Below, one piece after another: positions 47,561-59,790 of a stretch of 64,000 nucleotides of DNA. The position numbers and the translations under genes were made by a program. The notes under the pieces were generated by a model. That model ran no database searches, was not told the origin of the DNA, and was given only the letters and a program-made list of their open reading frames with translations. How positions within the stretch are numbered: position 1 is the stretch's first letter; every line of letters begins with the position of its first letter. Origin of the DNA: Terebella lapidaria (Eukaryota; Annelida; Polychaeta; Terebellida; Terebellidae). The stretch is taken from the NCBI GenBank assembly GCA_949152475.1, contig OX424555.1:20540868-20604867 (forward strand). The letters are read 5' to 3'.

Positions 47561-47782
47561 CTTATATTTCGCAATGTTGAATGTTATCAATCATAACTTA
47601 ACATACTCCACCTTGGAATCAAACGACAATTTTCTACCTAATTGTATCCCCGTCATTGAGATACAAGTCAATGTCAATGTGTCTCCTGATACACAATTAC
47701 AACAATATTCCAATTCTTTGTGCGTCTGGGTATGTGTGTGTGTGTCTGGGGGAGGGGGGGGGGGTGGCGGGGGGTTCGCTTT

Positions 47783-48170
47783 GGAAGGGCGTGGGGGCGT
47801 TTTGGAGGGGGTTTGTATGAAAACCTCGGAGCAGTTTGATGTATGTCCAAAGTACTTGGCTTTCAGCGTATTTATGGTTCCTTGGGGTTCGGCGATATTC
47901 TGCATTCGCACCACGATCTCATGGCTTCTATAGCTTCCCACATCGCATTCTAGGTCACCGCAGGAACGCAGTGGAAGGGCGTGGGGGGCGTTTTGGAGGG
48001 GGGTTTGTATGAAAACCTCGGAGCAGTTTGATGTATGTCCAAAGTACTTGGCTTTCAGCGTATTTATGGTTCCTTGGGGTTCGGCGATTTTCTGCATTCT
48101 CACCACGATCTCATGGCTTCTATAGCGTCCCACATCGCATTCTAGGTCACCGCAGGAACGCAGTGAGGAC
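47783..48170 (-). repeat. 188-bp tandem duplication with an exon-like minus-strand frame
   Basis: Two units of about 188 bp start at GAAGGGCGTGGGGG (47783 and 47971) and are nearly identical. On the minus strand both read CGDLECDVG, YRSHEIVVRMQ, IAEPQGTINTLKAKYFG and HTSNCSEVFIQTP in one frame of 180 codons (47591-48133). That frame begins beside a decayed upstream stretch and runs into a poly-proline artefact of the G-run at 47748-47775. It looks like a duplicated exon of a secreted or surface protein, but no splice partners or family were recognised. Confidence 0.45.
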
Positions 48171-48414
48171 GCAAGCTGGGTTTGACGGGGGTATAACAGA
48201 GCAATACCTCCGTCTTGGTATCACGTGTATTACTGTGGCGAGACTGGATTCCCTAACGATCGTTTGTGCATTCCGCAATAGTGGACAGTAAATATGGTCA
48301 GTTTGATTTTTAACCGTATTTTACCAAATAACAGGCCCCTTTGTGATAAATAAATATTTCGAAGGTAGCTTAGCGTTTTGGTCAAGCATACACGTAGTTA
48401 TTTCGAGCAGATCA

Positions 48415-48985
48415 CGCTTCTTGTTGTACGGATACTTTAGTATTCTCCTAGAGTATGATTTTGTCTAGTTATTTTTTTTCGAAATCCTGAGAAATATTAT
48501 CAAAATTTCGATTTCGTTTTTTCGACTTTTTGATTTTTCGAGTCTAATGGATTATAGGTGATCTGTGCAGGATTGTGAGCATAATCTGATTGTGACCATT
48601 AATTGAATCTTAGTAGGAAATATCGCAAATAACACAGACATTTCTTTGTCATAGCTAGGATACCCTATTGAAGGCTATCACATTTTCTTGGAAAAAGTAA
48701 AAAAAAACAAAAAGTCGAAAAAAACGAAAATTCAAAAAGCCGAAAAAATGAAAAGTCAAAAAGTCGAAATTTTGAAGATATTTCCTCAGGATTTCAGAAA
48801 AAAATTACTGGACAAAAACAAACTCTAAAAAAAATACTAAACGAAAATTCTAAAAACGAAAAGTAAAAAAAACCCCGAAAATTCGAAAAAACGAAAAGTC
48901 AAAAAGTCGAAATTTTGAAGATATTTCCTCAGGATTTCAGAAAAAAATTACTGGACAAAAACAAACTCTAAAAAAAATACTAGCT
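48415..48985. repeat. CGAAAA low-complexity region with a direct duplication
   Basis: A block with GTCAAAAAGTCGAAATTTTG, CCTCAGGATTTCAG and TACTGGACAAAAACAAACTC occurs at about 48750-48838 and again at 48888-48981. A partial inverted copy lies at 48470-48560. No gene. Confidence 0.75.
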
Positions 48986-49479
48986 GGCCGTTCCGGGCTT
49001 CCGTATTGTTGAGATATATGTTGAGGAAAAGATTTAGCGATGTGATTCCCTACGACAAAATTGAGCGCACCTAACGATATAGGTCTATACATGTATAATT
49101 TTAATAGATCCATATCATACACCATTGTAAATTCGTTTTTTTATGCGGCATACATTAGCGAACGTCACATTAACAAAAAAATGCAGCTAACTGCGGGAGA
49201 TGACATCAGAGCTCGAGCACATCATCAGCACCACGGCAGCTGGATGTATCTTACACAACGTACCCCCCCCCCCCTCCCCCCCCCCTCCGAAAAAAGGGGA
49301 ACTGCTACCATCCTGCCAACGTGATTCCAATTCATTCCCTTATATTATAAAGAAAAACATGGGCCTAATTCATTCATATTCCTAAACATTTATTAACTCA
49401 ATAAACAGATACGCCTGTTAAAATGATATTGAACCTCAATAATATATCCTTAAAAATTTTGGAAACTATGGAGAATATC

Positions 49480-50110
49480 TGCATCTGATATCATGATTTA
49501 GCCTTGTACATGCCTACTGCGCGAATTAAAAGACCAGTTTTGAGAAAAATGTCTTTTGCAACCCCAACGCGGAACACCTTGTCATGTGATAAAATACGTC
49601 AAATTAAGGTAAATGTAGCCGTGGCATCGCAGACGAATTGTTGTGTTTGCTTCATAACGCCACAGAAGGCCAAACGCAAGCTTACATGTATGAATGCAAG
49701 AATTGCTGCACGGAAAAGTGTTTGTTCCAAAGTACGCAAAATTGCGGTAAATTTGCTTTGCATTCCGGGAACGTTAATTTTCAACTGCTCCGCCATTTTA
49801 GACGTTTTCAGGAAACTTGAGAATTTTCCGTAATTTCCTCAAACATAACACATCGATTTATTCATTGTATACTGTGGAATATTCAAACTTTGCCATCAAT
49901 TCGAGAGTTTTATGTCAAGGACGAAGAAAATCCTCATTTGAGGTAGGTGCCTAACGTTTACATGCCAAAACGGGCGTCGATAGGTTGGCATAAAACCTCA
50001 ATAAAATGTCAGCACATAGACATGTAGAGAGTTGGGGGCTTTGCCCCAAAGCTCTAATGTTAAAAATCTGTACTAGATAAACAGACCTAGATGCACTTTT
50101 GTGTACCTAT
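49480..50110. repeat. Dispersed element with terminal hairpin
   Basis: The segment 49905-50060 (CATTTGAGGTAGGTGCC, AACGGGCGTCGATAGG, ACATGTAGAGAGTTGGGGGC) matches 59100-59260 in inverted orientation. It ends in the hairpin AGAGTTGGGGGC/GCCCCAAAGCTCT. Upstream, at 49504-49833, both strands have frames of 65-109 codons with no recognised motif. The minus one starts AAAATGGCGGAGC, which looks like a YY1/Kozak start. Confidence 0.5.
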
Positions 50111-51087
50111 TGTCTACCTATCGACTTGAAGCTTCGGCTTCAAGTGAGGTTAGAATAAATTTTATGATATGTATCAATAAATAATTCTCGCACTCCATCG
50201 TTTCCGTCCAATGTTGAGAGGAGTTCCAAGATATTTCGATCTGGCACTCAAGCGAGTAAAATATATAATTTGTTTGCCGTCACAGCTGTTTATTGGCATG
50301 TCGAGCGAGAAAATGCATATGACATTGTATCTGTATATCTATTTCATCACCATCCAGACCTCGCCTAAAGGCTTGGCCTAGATTTGGTGACTGCGTGCTA
50401 GATATGCATATAATCTAGCACTCAAAACAATGCCATATGTATATAATAATCACATACCTCACATACCTACGCACACTCAAACGCAATATATTATTCATAT
50501 CAGAAGATCATATTTGTACACATCAATACATGTCAATTGTCAATACAGAATTTCACATCTCAATACTTTATTTCATTTTTAACATATAAATAACGTGAAT
50601 GAATTAAGAATAGATAGGTGGGGTATCTTTACATGTTCTTTAGGGAATCTTTTATTTTACAAAATCAATCGTTCAGGAATTTTTCGGCGCTTTTTCAGAC
50701 GAGTTTTTCATGTTTAATCAAACATAAATCGCCATGTATTTGCGACGAGCGGTTACTGCATGCGCACAAAATTCAGCAGGTGTATGCGTGTATTTATCAC
50801 AATCGTATTAACGGGAGAAATAAGAAAATTCAAACATACAGTTCGATATAATTGTCGTATACCCTAAAGATCGTAATAGGGAATCCAGTCTCGCCACAGT
50901 GATGTATGCAATTGACTCGATCAAAGTTCATCAGTCCAGATATTTGATCAGTGTACTTGTAAGACTGTACATTGTATCGTAATGCACTTTGCATCATAGT
51001 CTGATGTAAAACTACAATTTCAGGTGTGTTATTTTGTGTGATATCATTTGACATGGGTTATAGTGAGGCTACACATATATTTTGATC

Positions 51088-51930
51088 ATGACACAAAAAT
51101 ACGCTACTAGATCATTTGACCGTCCGCACGTGCCTCACACTTTTAGTGAAGATATGATGGTAGAGCGTCATTTTCCTGGCTGGTCATTCGGGGCCTTGTC
51201 TCGAACAGGAAAACCTGGAATCTGGGATATCTACAAGATGTTTCAAATGGATGTACCACTAAAGCAAAGCGAAATTACTTTCATGGCCATGGTCAGGATA
51301 TCTTCTGGTCAGTTCTCTAGAGACTTGTACAGGACGGTTGCACTGAATTGTCCCATGGTCTTCACCCGTCGCTATGGATATATTGGTAACACATCTTACA
51401 GCCTCATTGTGGAATGTCGATCTAAAGAGACTGGAACATTTCTAGGTCGTTTTGAGCGACAAGTCGTACGGATTGATCCCCAAACTCGACGCCCTCTGGC
51501 TTTGCCGGAAGACTTTGCAAAGATTCGAGAAACAGGTCATTTCGCAGTAAAAGGAACATACCCAGACATCAGCGAACGTCCAGCCGACAGAACCAAATAT
51601 CATGTGTATGCAATAAATGTGGCGGCCAGTGATATGGATGTTTTATACCACGTGACTCAAAGCCTCTACCATAAGTTCTGCTCTGACGCTGCCTATGACG
51701 CGGCTGCAGCTGGCTTCCTGAAGAATTTCACCAAGGACATTTGTGAGTACGAGGTGGAGAGCAACATCTCTAAGCACGCAGGAGAATCACGGGCTGGGGA
51801 CCAGCTGGATGTCCTCGTGTGGGAAGATCAGCAGGACAGACTGACACTGCACTTTGAGATCTTGAACAAGGATAGAAGTATTTTTCACAGCACCGTGAAG
51901 TTCTACCCTTTGGTGGAGAGTCGCTTATAG
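51088..51930 (+). CDS. Tandem hotdog-fold protein, acyl-thioesterase-like, 280 aa, single exon
   Basis: The first in-frame ATG is at 51088; the upstream TTG is not needed. There is no intron. Residues about 20-150 form a first, degenerate hotdog domain (HFPGWSFGALSRTGKPGIWDIY ... FLGRFERQVV). Residues about 165-278 form a clearer second one with DMDVLYHVTQSLYHKF, DAAYDAAAAGF, ISKHAGESRAGDQLDV and WEDQQDRLTL, the helix-plus-strand order of acyl-CoA/acyl-ACP thioesterases and 4-HBT-like proteins. Two hotdogs in one chain let it fold as one functional unit. The usual Asp-Gly-His or Asn of active enzymes is only partly met (DMDVLYHV), so activity is uncertain. No targeting signal is obvious. The gene is isolated between repeats, and its substrate is unknown. 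Confidence 0.75.
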   Translation: MTQKYATRSFDRPHVPHTFSEDMMVERHFPGWSFGALSRTGKPGIWDIYKMFQMDVPLKQSEITFMAMVRISSGQFSRDLYRTVALNCPMVFTRRYGYIGNTSYSLIVECRSKETGTFLGRFERQVVRIDPQTRRPLALPEDFAKIRETGHFAVKGTYPDISERPADRTKYHVYAINVAASDMDVLYHVTQSLYHKFCSDAAYDAAAAGFLKNFTKDICEYEVESNISKHAGESRAGDQLDVLVWEDQQDRLTLHFEILNKDRSIFHSTVKFYPLVESRL

Positions 51931-52239
51931 ACTAATACGTTGTAGAAAATGAGATACATTTTCTATTGATCTGTCCAATGCTATCAGACAAACCTGTTAG
52001 AAAAAAAAATACCTCACAAGTGAGAAAAACTTTCACTATATAATGTCATTCGAAAAGTGTGTTAGAGACCTAGCAATGTATGTACATAATGCTATGTACA
52101 TAGATCATATCATAATGTATACATCATGATGTACCGAAATAACAGATATGTTCTTGTTTGCGGTTGGCACCACATCTATATCATCATGTATTGTTCTGTA
52201 TTATGGGCTGCTGGCCTTACATGAATGAAAGCTTCAATC

Positions 52240-52245
52240 AATAAA
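52240..52245 (+). terminator. Candidate poly(A) signal, hotdog gene
   Basis: AATAAA lies 310 bp after the stop codon, the first canonical hexamer on this strand. Confidence 0.45.
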
Positions 52246-52944
52246 CCAATTATAGATTCCGTCGGTCTAGTTTCCGAGTGTTTACTACTTTACGTGTGTG
52301 TTGGTCCATCCTGGAGCGATCGTTTATGGAGGTCCTGGCATGATGTATCGTATCAAAAATAGTTGTCAATATCGCTTCTGTGATTATGTTAAACATTTAT
52401 CGGCAAAGATTTCCCGCACGCGTGCTCGGAATGCTAGTGTTAGCTTAATGAGCATTCACTACTTCCCTTATTTTATAATAATTTTATATATAATAACATT
52501 TAGAACATATTGCTTAATTTTTGTGTTCAAAAATATTTACATTATTAAAGTGGGATAATAGGTTTAAGAAATTCGTTATCAATCAATTGGCTAGCATATA
52601 TTAGATGATACCGTTACAATCCCCGTTCGCCTGACCCTGCAGTGGAGTTGAACATTATCGTAAAAACGCACGATGTGAACGAATTGTTAACATCTGCGCT
52701 TACATAAACGAAGACATGGGTTTCCCTATATTATCGTTTTTCGCAACACAAAAGAATCAAACTGAATATCTACGGTTCCATCATTATAATACAGTATACC
52801 ATACATATACATGTTTCAAGTGATGGGGCTCTATATTTCTCTATATTTCCGGCTATTTTTGTTAATTCTGCATCACTGCATGGGAACCGTTCCGTGCGAA
52901 ACTATTTTTAAAATCCGATTTTCAATGTCACATTTACAGTGTAG

Positions 52945-53050
52945 CTAATTCGTGCGCACATTGGAACTTTTGCACTGTACAGCTGCTCTGGGGACAGAGT
53001 TATTGATCACTTTCAACCGGAAAACCAAAAACCGATTATTCCACTTTAAA
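52945..53050 (-). repeat. Dispersed repeat, copy 2
   Basis: Inverted match to 5830-5945 (CACTGTACAGCTGCTCT, TTGATCACTTTCAACCGGAA, CCGATTATTCCACTTTAA). Confidence 0.65.
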
Positions 53051-53119
53051 TGTGACCGGGTGTTAGTCCGTTGGACTAGGTCCGACTCACGAAGATGGGA
53101 TATAGCGTCAACTCCAGGA

Positions 53120-54930
53120 CGGAGTTTATTTGTAATTAGACATCTCTAGTGAAAAGGTCAAATTCAATGTCACCTTTGACCTAATTTTTCAAAATACCGG
53201 CCATTTTAAACGAAAAATGCCTGATTTTGGACTTTGGCGGCCATATTCTCAAAAGCTGTTCAGTAACTTGTTTTCCTATAGGGCGTGTAAGTGAGATTTG
53301 AAACGTCACGTTATTTTACGTGATTTGACCTTCCTGGTGACATTTGATTTTCCCGCCAAATTTTCGGGCCAATTCGCAAAATTCTACATATTCGAACTCT
53401 TGCAACTTACACGGAAATTATCGGAAAATTATCGCATGTTCGTACTTTGATCATGACCCGTTCTTACGATCGCTAACGATCTAAATATGCATTTTTCACA
53501 AGCATTTCATTCCATTTAAAAGGGATGAAAAACGTATGTTTTTATGTTCCAAGGTCATGACCTTGACGGGAGAAAAGAGCTCATTCTCTTGAAACTACGT
53601 GACTAGTATCCAAACCGTCGGTGGTGTTTGTGACTATATATGATGTGGCATATGTTCTGTGCACTTTCTGTTATAACATCACAAAAATAATCTTGTTATA
53701 TTGGAATATGGAGTCCAAAAACATGCTGTGAAACACAACATAGATCGGGGGCAAATTGACCATGAAAAAATATCCATTCATTATTATAAACAGTAGTATG
53801 TTGTAGTTCGGAGCAAGTGTAATAAAGTGAAAAAAGAATTGTAACAATATTCTTAATAATATTTTTGTATGGTACTCCCAAAGTCAAGCAAAATCAGCAA
53901 AAATGACCACGTGGCATTGTTTGTCACCACTACGTACCTAAATACGTCATTTTACGACATATATGAAACGAGACTTACAGGCCCTATTGATGCCCAAACT
54001 TGGGCCAAATCAGACCTTCCCATGTTAAATTCTCCTATGCTTCACAAAGGGACATATTATGCCTAATATCTCACTTGATATTGAGATTACAGACTAGGAA
54101 TTAATTGTGGACATATAGGAAATGATATATGCTGAATATTCTCGTGACCTTGAATTTGACCTATGAAATGATTTTTCAAAAAGGCGGCCACTTTTGACGA
54201 AAAATGCCTGGTTTGGGACTTTGGCCATACTCTCAAAAGCTGTTCAGTAACTTTTCTTATTGATGCATAACACTCCTCATTGTATCCCTGTGATGTTTAA
54301 AAGTTTCGTTGCCCTTGAATCGCTGGAAGTGGGCCACTTTGGCCCAAACTTCGACCAATGTGACTTTCGTATGTTAAATTATCTTATCCTTTATAATGAA
54401 ACACATTATGCCTACTATCTCACTCAATATTGAAATTAGAGATTAGGAATCAATTGTGGACATATAGGAAATGATATATATTTAATATTATCGTGACCTT
54501 GAATTTGACCTTGACTTTATTTTCAAAGTCAGAGCACAAACTAGAGAATACTTCGCTTATTATCGACTTTAGAGCTTAGGAATCAATTGTGTGTATATAT
54601 AGGAAATAATATATGTTGAACAAAGGCATGACATTGAATTTGACCTTGACCTCATTTTCAAGGTCAAAGCAAAAAATGGCAGATATCTTGCTCATTGTCG
54701 ATTTACAGCTTAGGAATCAATTGTGGTCATATAGGGAATGATATATGCTGAATATTCTTGTGACCTTGAAGTTGACTTATGACCTAATTTTTCAAAATGG
54801 CGGCCACTTTTGACGAAAAACGCCTGTTCGCCTGGCCTTATTCTCAAAAGCTGTTCAGTAACTTTTCTTATCGATGCATAACATTAATGCATAACGCTGA
54901 TATTCGACTATTTTTTTTCATTCATTCCTA
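53120..54930 (+). repeat. AAGGTCA-type array, third locus
   Basis: Units with GTGACCTTGAATTTGACC, CATTTTCAAGGTCA, AGGAATCAATTGTGGACAT and ATATGCTGAATATTCT recur between about 54000 and 54800. They alternate with AAATGGCGGCCAC, TTTTGACGAAAAACGCC and CAAAAGCTGTTCAGTAAC, which are also present at 53190-53270. More degenerate than the 46-kb array. Confidence 0.75.
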
Positions 54931-57900
54931 GTTTGCCTGGAATGAACTCTTCACTAGTATATGTCACTAGTATGCAACAAGACCTTTTTGCATGGTAATG
55001 TTATGGAGTTCATGTTTACATGCGGGCAGGAAATGCTCACTATTTCGGAACCCAGATGTGACATCCTCACGGCCATAGACGGGGGTTCATGAAGTTCCAT
55101 ACTATTTTCTCGAGTTTGCCTGACAATGAACTTTCTGATTGGTTAACCGACTCGGTTTTGTTCACTCGGAATAGTTTGTATTTGTGTATCTGGTCCATGT
55201 TATGGAAGTGAGGGTTTGGGATGGAACACTGACTGGTTTAACACAGAGAAGTTAATCGTAGTCAGAGCACAGGTTTTGATTTTTCCAAACTGAGCGCACA
55301 CTAAGCTGGCTGTCTGTCAGCATGGCTTGACATTAGTATCACTCGGATTTGGCCACTTACATTTATTTTGTGAAATTCCTCCATGGATTTGGCTTGGAAT
55401 ATGAATTTGCCTGTATGTCGGTATCCATTTCCATTTATATACCTCATGTTAATAATGGTAATATATAAATATTCTTTATGGCTAAATCATACGTAAAGAA
55501 ATGTCGTTAGTATATAATGAATAATTTGTACATTTGCGGTAGTGGAACAGTGAGTGGCCAGTAGCAACTAAAGCAAATAGTGACTGGTAGGACTGTAGCT
55601 CTTGGTAGACATGGTATACATACTCCCATACATCGACCAATTACAAGTCAGTTCGTATTTACCCAGCCATATTTGAGCCATCGCAGTGAACATGATACTT
55701 CAGACATTTAATAAAACTTTTTATGATATCATAAATGAGATCCTGCAAAAATCAAATCATATTAATTAATTAGGTGGATGCACCAAATAGCTTGTTTATC
55801 CATGTGTTATATCAAATTTCACATATGCCACAGCAATCAAGGTATATGTTTGATATGGGATATGTTAGCTTCAAAAATATGTGTTCCATTTTTAGTATTA
55901 GCTCAAGGGCTAGAGAGGATGCCAATGAAATTTATAGTGTTGATCCACAACTCATTTTTCTTTCATCATAATTTCCGTTTTGACCTTTCAAGGTCACTCA
56001 AATTCAAGTTCGCCACTGAAATCGCTATGTGTGACTGCCCAGTGGAATGTTTCAATATTTAAAGTAACTGCCTCCGATAACATGTAATATTTTAATGTTT
56101 AATATGAAAGTACATATCATATTACCTATAAGCAAAAACGAACTTGAAAATGTGATTGATGTGGACTTTGAGCTCTACATTGAAGTATTCTAGGAGTTTA
56201 ATCGGCCCAGCTCCTATTATGAAGAGAAAAACGGATGATTTTAAAATTCAAAATATTTTACAATGGAGAATTGTTTTTGAAATTATTCAAAACAGATAAT
56301 GAATTTATTACATGCTTGGAATGAGAACAGTGCTGCGCTGTTCGGTTTCGAGGCATTAAATACAGAATAGTAGTTTAGGCATCTAATAAAACAAATATCA
56401 ACCGCCGTGTCGGTGAATAGTAGTTATCTTCCCCTCCCGGAAAATTGCGACATATTGCGAGTTTGCTCGGGGGGGGGGGGGGGGGGAGATAACTACGTAT
56501 CCGTCTCCACAAAGGTCAATAATGCCCCTTCAAATATTTTTTTGTGAAAATTTTCAGAAAAAAATACATCCGTACAACCAATATTCGTGGTTATTTCCAT
56601 GTACTGCTGTCCTATGAGTTCCGCGTAATTATAACTACAAACTTCATCCTGATTCTAACCGATGACGGAAACCCACGGCGGTGCTAGCAGATCAGACATG
56701 TAATGCTCCGTCAAATCGTTTGACTGAACTAAAAGGCTTGAAGACGTAAACATAAACGAAAAATCCAAGTATAAGGCCATGGCTTCTCACTTTTTGTTGC
56801 ATTAACAATATCATTAGGTTTTATTACCGTGTCATTGTACAAGATGCAACACTGCATTCCATGTATCTGTGGAGCTACCTTTGTAGATAACCGGATGTCA
56901 TTTGTACATCTCGCAGCAAACCACGTCGGAACTAAATCAATTTACACCATGTATTTCGAACTCCCGTGTATTTGGAAATATTTAGGTTTGTCAACGCGGA
57001 AGATCTATTAAAAACAGAAATAAAACATTTCTCGCATCGAACGGGAAAATATATTGAATTTCAGTACCCCTATACACACATTTTGATCACTTTGTTAAAA
57101 GTTTAATAAAATGTTGTCTGATATGAACTGCTGTCTGATATAAAACTTTGTTAAAATGCTGTCCTATATGAGATGATTGGAAACAGGCTTGCATTACATC
57201 GTTGAGATGTTATGGAATGTGATGAAACATTTAGTAGGCCTACACATAGAGTGAAAATTTGATAGAGTGAAGATTTTTCAATACAGAAAAATGCCTGCAA
57301 TGTGATTACGCAGCATCGTGAACATGCAGTGGTAATAATAGCACAGAGAAACATGTGTTAGGTTACATGCTGGAGTTGGTCTATTGTTGGCGTACAGTAA
57401 CACTATAGGTCAGTAATATATTGATAGATACTATCGTGTTAACCCAAATTCAGTGAAAATGAGTGAATTATTCAATACTACAAGCATAAAACGGTTGAAA
57501 AATCTATCGAGAATGATTAGGTGTATTGAGAAGGATGTATGAATGATGAAGTATGATACTTTGCACGATAAGATAAGTGCTGAAAATGTGTGTTCAATCA
57601 CTATACTTGATATACACAGGTTGTGTGTGGCTCATTGTTTATTTTTGTATTTTATGTTCTCCCATACCCCTGTAAGGGGTCGCCATTTTGAGAAATAAAG
57701 ATTATACATAAAATTTTTACGAATTTGAGTTATAGCAACATTACAAAACTGAGTGAGAAAATCGAACAATTTATTAATTACCGCTTACATTTTGATATCA
57801 GTCCATGCAAAAAATAGCCTGAAACCGAAAACATACCGGACGCGTGCGCAATAAATGGAACTGTTTAAAAGTGTGTCCCAAAACACATTATCGCGAGCGT

Positions 57901-58950
57901 CATGCGCCTGTCATGACGTCACGCGTTTTGGATCGCTCCCTGCGCCACTTATTACGTTTGACGCGTACCATAGGCGCTTGAGAAATTCCAGTTGTATGAC
58001 GCCATCGCCCACACAGTAAACTTGGATGGGGTTTTCTGGAATTTGAATAGGGCACGTAAGTGAAAACATTACGTTCCCTAGAAAAGGCCTATTATCGTCC
58101 ACTTTTTGCCTACATTGTTTTCTACACAAATCAACAAACATTGCAAGGAAAACATATGCGATGAACATTATGTTCGAGGATGGACAATTCTCGAGCATAA
58201 TTTGCAACGATAGTCTCAGTAAAACTGGAACAAAGCACGGCAGATGTAGGGCCTACGGCTGTTATGACTCGACAGTTTCCTGCCGCTTAGAAAATAGAAT
58301 TAATAGTGCGGGCGTATTATACATCTTTGGTCTTATATGGTAGCAAATCATCAGTTTTTCATAACATGGTATGACACATAATTTGCTGATTGCACATCAC
58401 ATTAATTGTTAAATCAATAGTTATCACCCCATTATAAATGATAGGGCGATAGGACCAAAAGGCTTGCACAACGAATATTTTCATGCATAGCGAACGATAT
58501 TCGGAACTTACTTACGCTCCCTATGACCACATGGTTTCACCTGAGTCAATAAAAACAGATGTCATGCCGAAGAAAACAAAATCAAAGGGAAAAGCTTACT
58601 TGATCGATATCCATCAGTTGGGTTTAACATGGGAAATTACATTCAATGTATACTTCGACCCTTATGACTGAGTGTTTCGCTGAGTCAGAGGTTGACTGAC
58701 GCAGCCACATTTAGGAGAACGCGGAAGCACACTGTTCTATAAAACAACTTCATTTGAATAAGCGATTCAGCATTGTTAGATAATAGAAAGACATATAGTA
58801 TCATATAGTTTTCCGGGATGTTCTTATGTATTTCATGTCACCACATCATTTTCAAATCTAACCGGTATATGTGGTGGTGCTGCCAGCGCTAGCGACTTTT
58901 GGTGAAAGTTGGTACCGAGAATATAATGACTCGGTACTTACGTAGCCTAC
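54930..58950. other. Intergenic, no gene seen
   Basis: AT-rich, with short frames only and none with motifs. It includes the G-tract inverted repeat at 56421-56496. The segment 57640-57720 (CCCTGTAAGGGGTCGCCATT, then AATAAAGATT) resembles a retroposon 3' end but is too short to classify. Confidence 0.5.
56421..56496. repeat. 18-G run inside a short inverted repeat
   Basis: GTAGTTATCTTCCCCTCCCGG (56421 onward) faces CTCGGG, a run of 18 G (56469-56486) and AGATAACTAC. The G-run could form a quadruplex, and the flanks pair as a hairpin. Confidence 0.8.
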
Positions 58951-58974
58951 TTATCATACATTATGTACTAGACA

Positions 58975-59270
58975 TACTATTCCATCAGGTGTACAATAAC
59001 AACAATTACATTTTACACACTGTCCTTGATGGCGCCTGTATTCTGGATTAAAACGTTTGATCGGATTTTTTTCCATGCTAAGTGTTTGATTCTATGTTTT
59101 TGACATTAGAGCGTTCGGGGCGAAGCCCCCAACTCTCTACATGTCTAGGTACTAACTTTTTTACGGAGGTTTCATGCCAAACTATCGACGCCCGTTTTGG
59201 CATATAAACGTTTAAACACTGACTTCAAATGAGGATTTTCCCCGTCCTTGACATAAACACCCTGCAACAT
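58975..59270 (-). repeat. 364-family fragment joined to a hairpin-ended element
   Basis: 58975-59110 has ATTCCATCAGGTGTACAATA and ACACTGTC of the 364-bp family. 59100-59260 is the inverted copy of 49905-50060 with the GGGGCGAAGCCCCC hairpin. Confidence 0.6.
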
Positions 59271-59790
59271 ATCTTAAGTCGGTGACCGACCTATTTTTAT
59301 TGTCTAGGGGTCAGGTCATGTTATTGTCACCGACTTGAGGTCAGATATTTTGGACAAAACATCGACACTCCGTAAGAAAAATTCTATTTCTGCAATATAA
59401 GGCATACATAGAGTAACTGAGGGTAATGATACGATGTGCGACATACTACTGCTCATTTATGTACTCACAAATGTTAGTAGCAGTTGATATTCCCCAGAAA
59501 TAAGGTTTCTTCCGCCGATATTTACCCCAATTTTGACAAGGTGATCACATTCATCGTCATTTTCAAAAACTTCCCGACATTGTATTTCAATAATCGGGGT
59601 GAATATCGGCGGAAGAGACCTTATTTCTGGGGAATAGCAACATTTGTAAATTACATAATCGGGCAGTAGTATCTCGGACATCGTATCAACCCCGTCAGCT
59701 ACTCTATATATGCATCAAATTGCAGAAATTGAATTTTTGTCGATGTTCTCTCCAAAAATTCTGAGCTCAAGTCGGTGACAATAACACAGC
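59269..59790. mobile_element. Near-symmetrical ~470-bp palindrome (ACCCTGCA family, right end lost)
   Basis: The sequence from GTTATTGTCACCGACTTGAG (about 59321) to CTCAAGTCGGTGACAATAAC (about 59785) folds on itself along nearly its whole length, with the centre near 59567. The inner arms, CCCCAGAAATAAGG and TTCCGCCGATATT, are almost identical. Left of it are ACCCTGCAAC and GGTCAGGTCATGTT, as in the left end of the 28788-30015 element, but with AAGTCGGTGAC in place of AACGTTAAC. No coding sequence. Confidence 0.75.

Noticed and set aside
47574-47933. 119-codon Gly-rich plus frame
   Set aside because: An artefact of the poly-G run and the antisense of the 188-bp duplication.
49504-49833. 109-codon plus frame and 65-codon minus frame with a good start context
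   Set aside because: They overlap each other inside a dispersed, hairpin-ended repeat and show no family motif.
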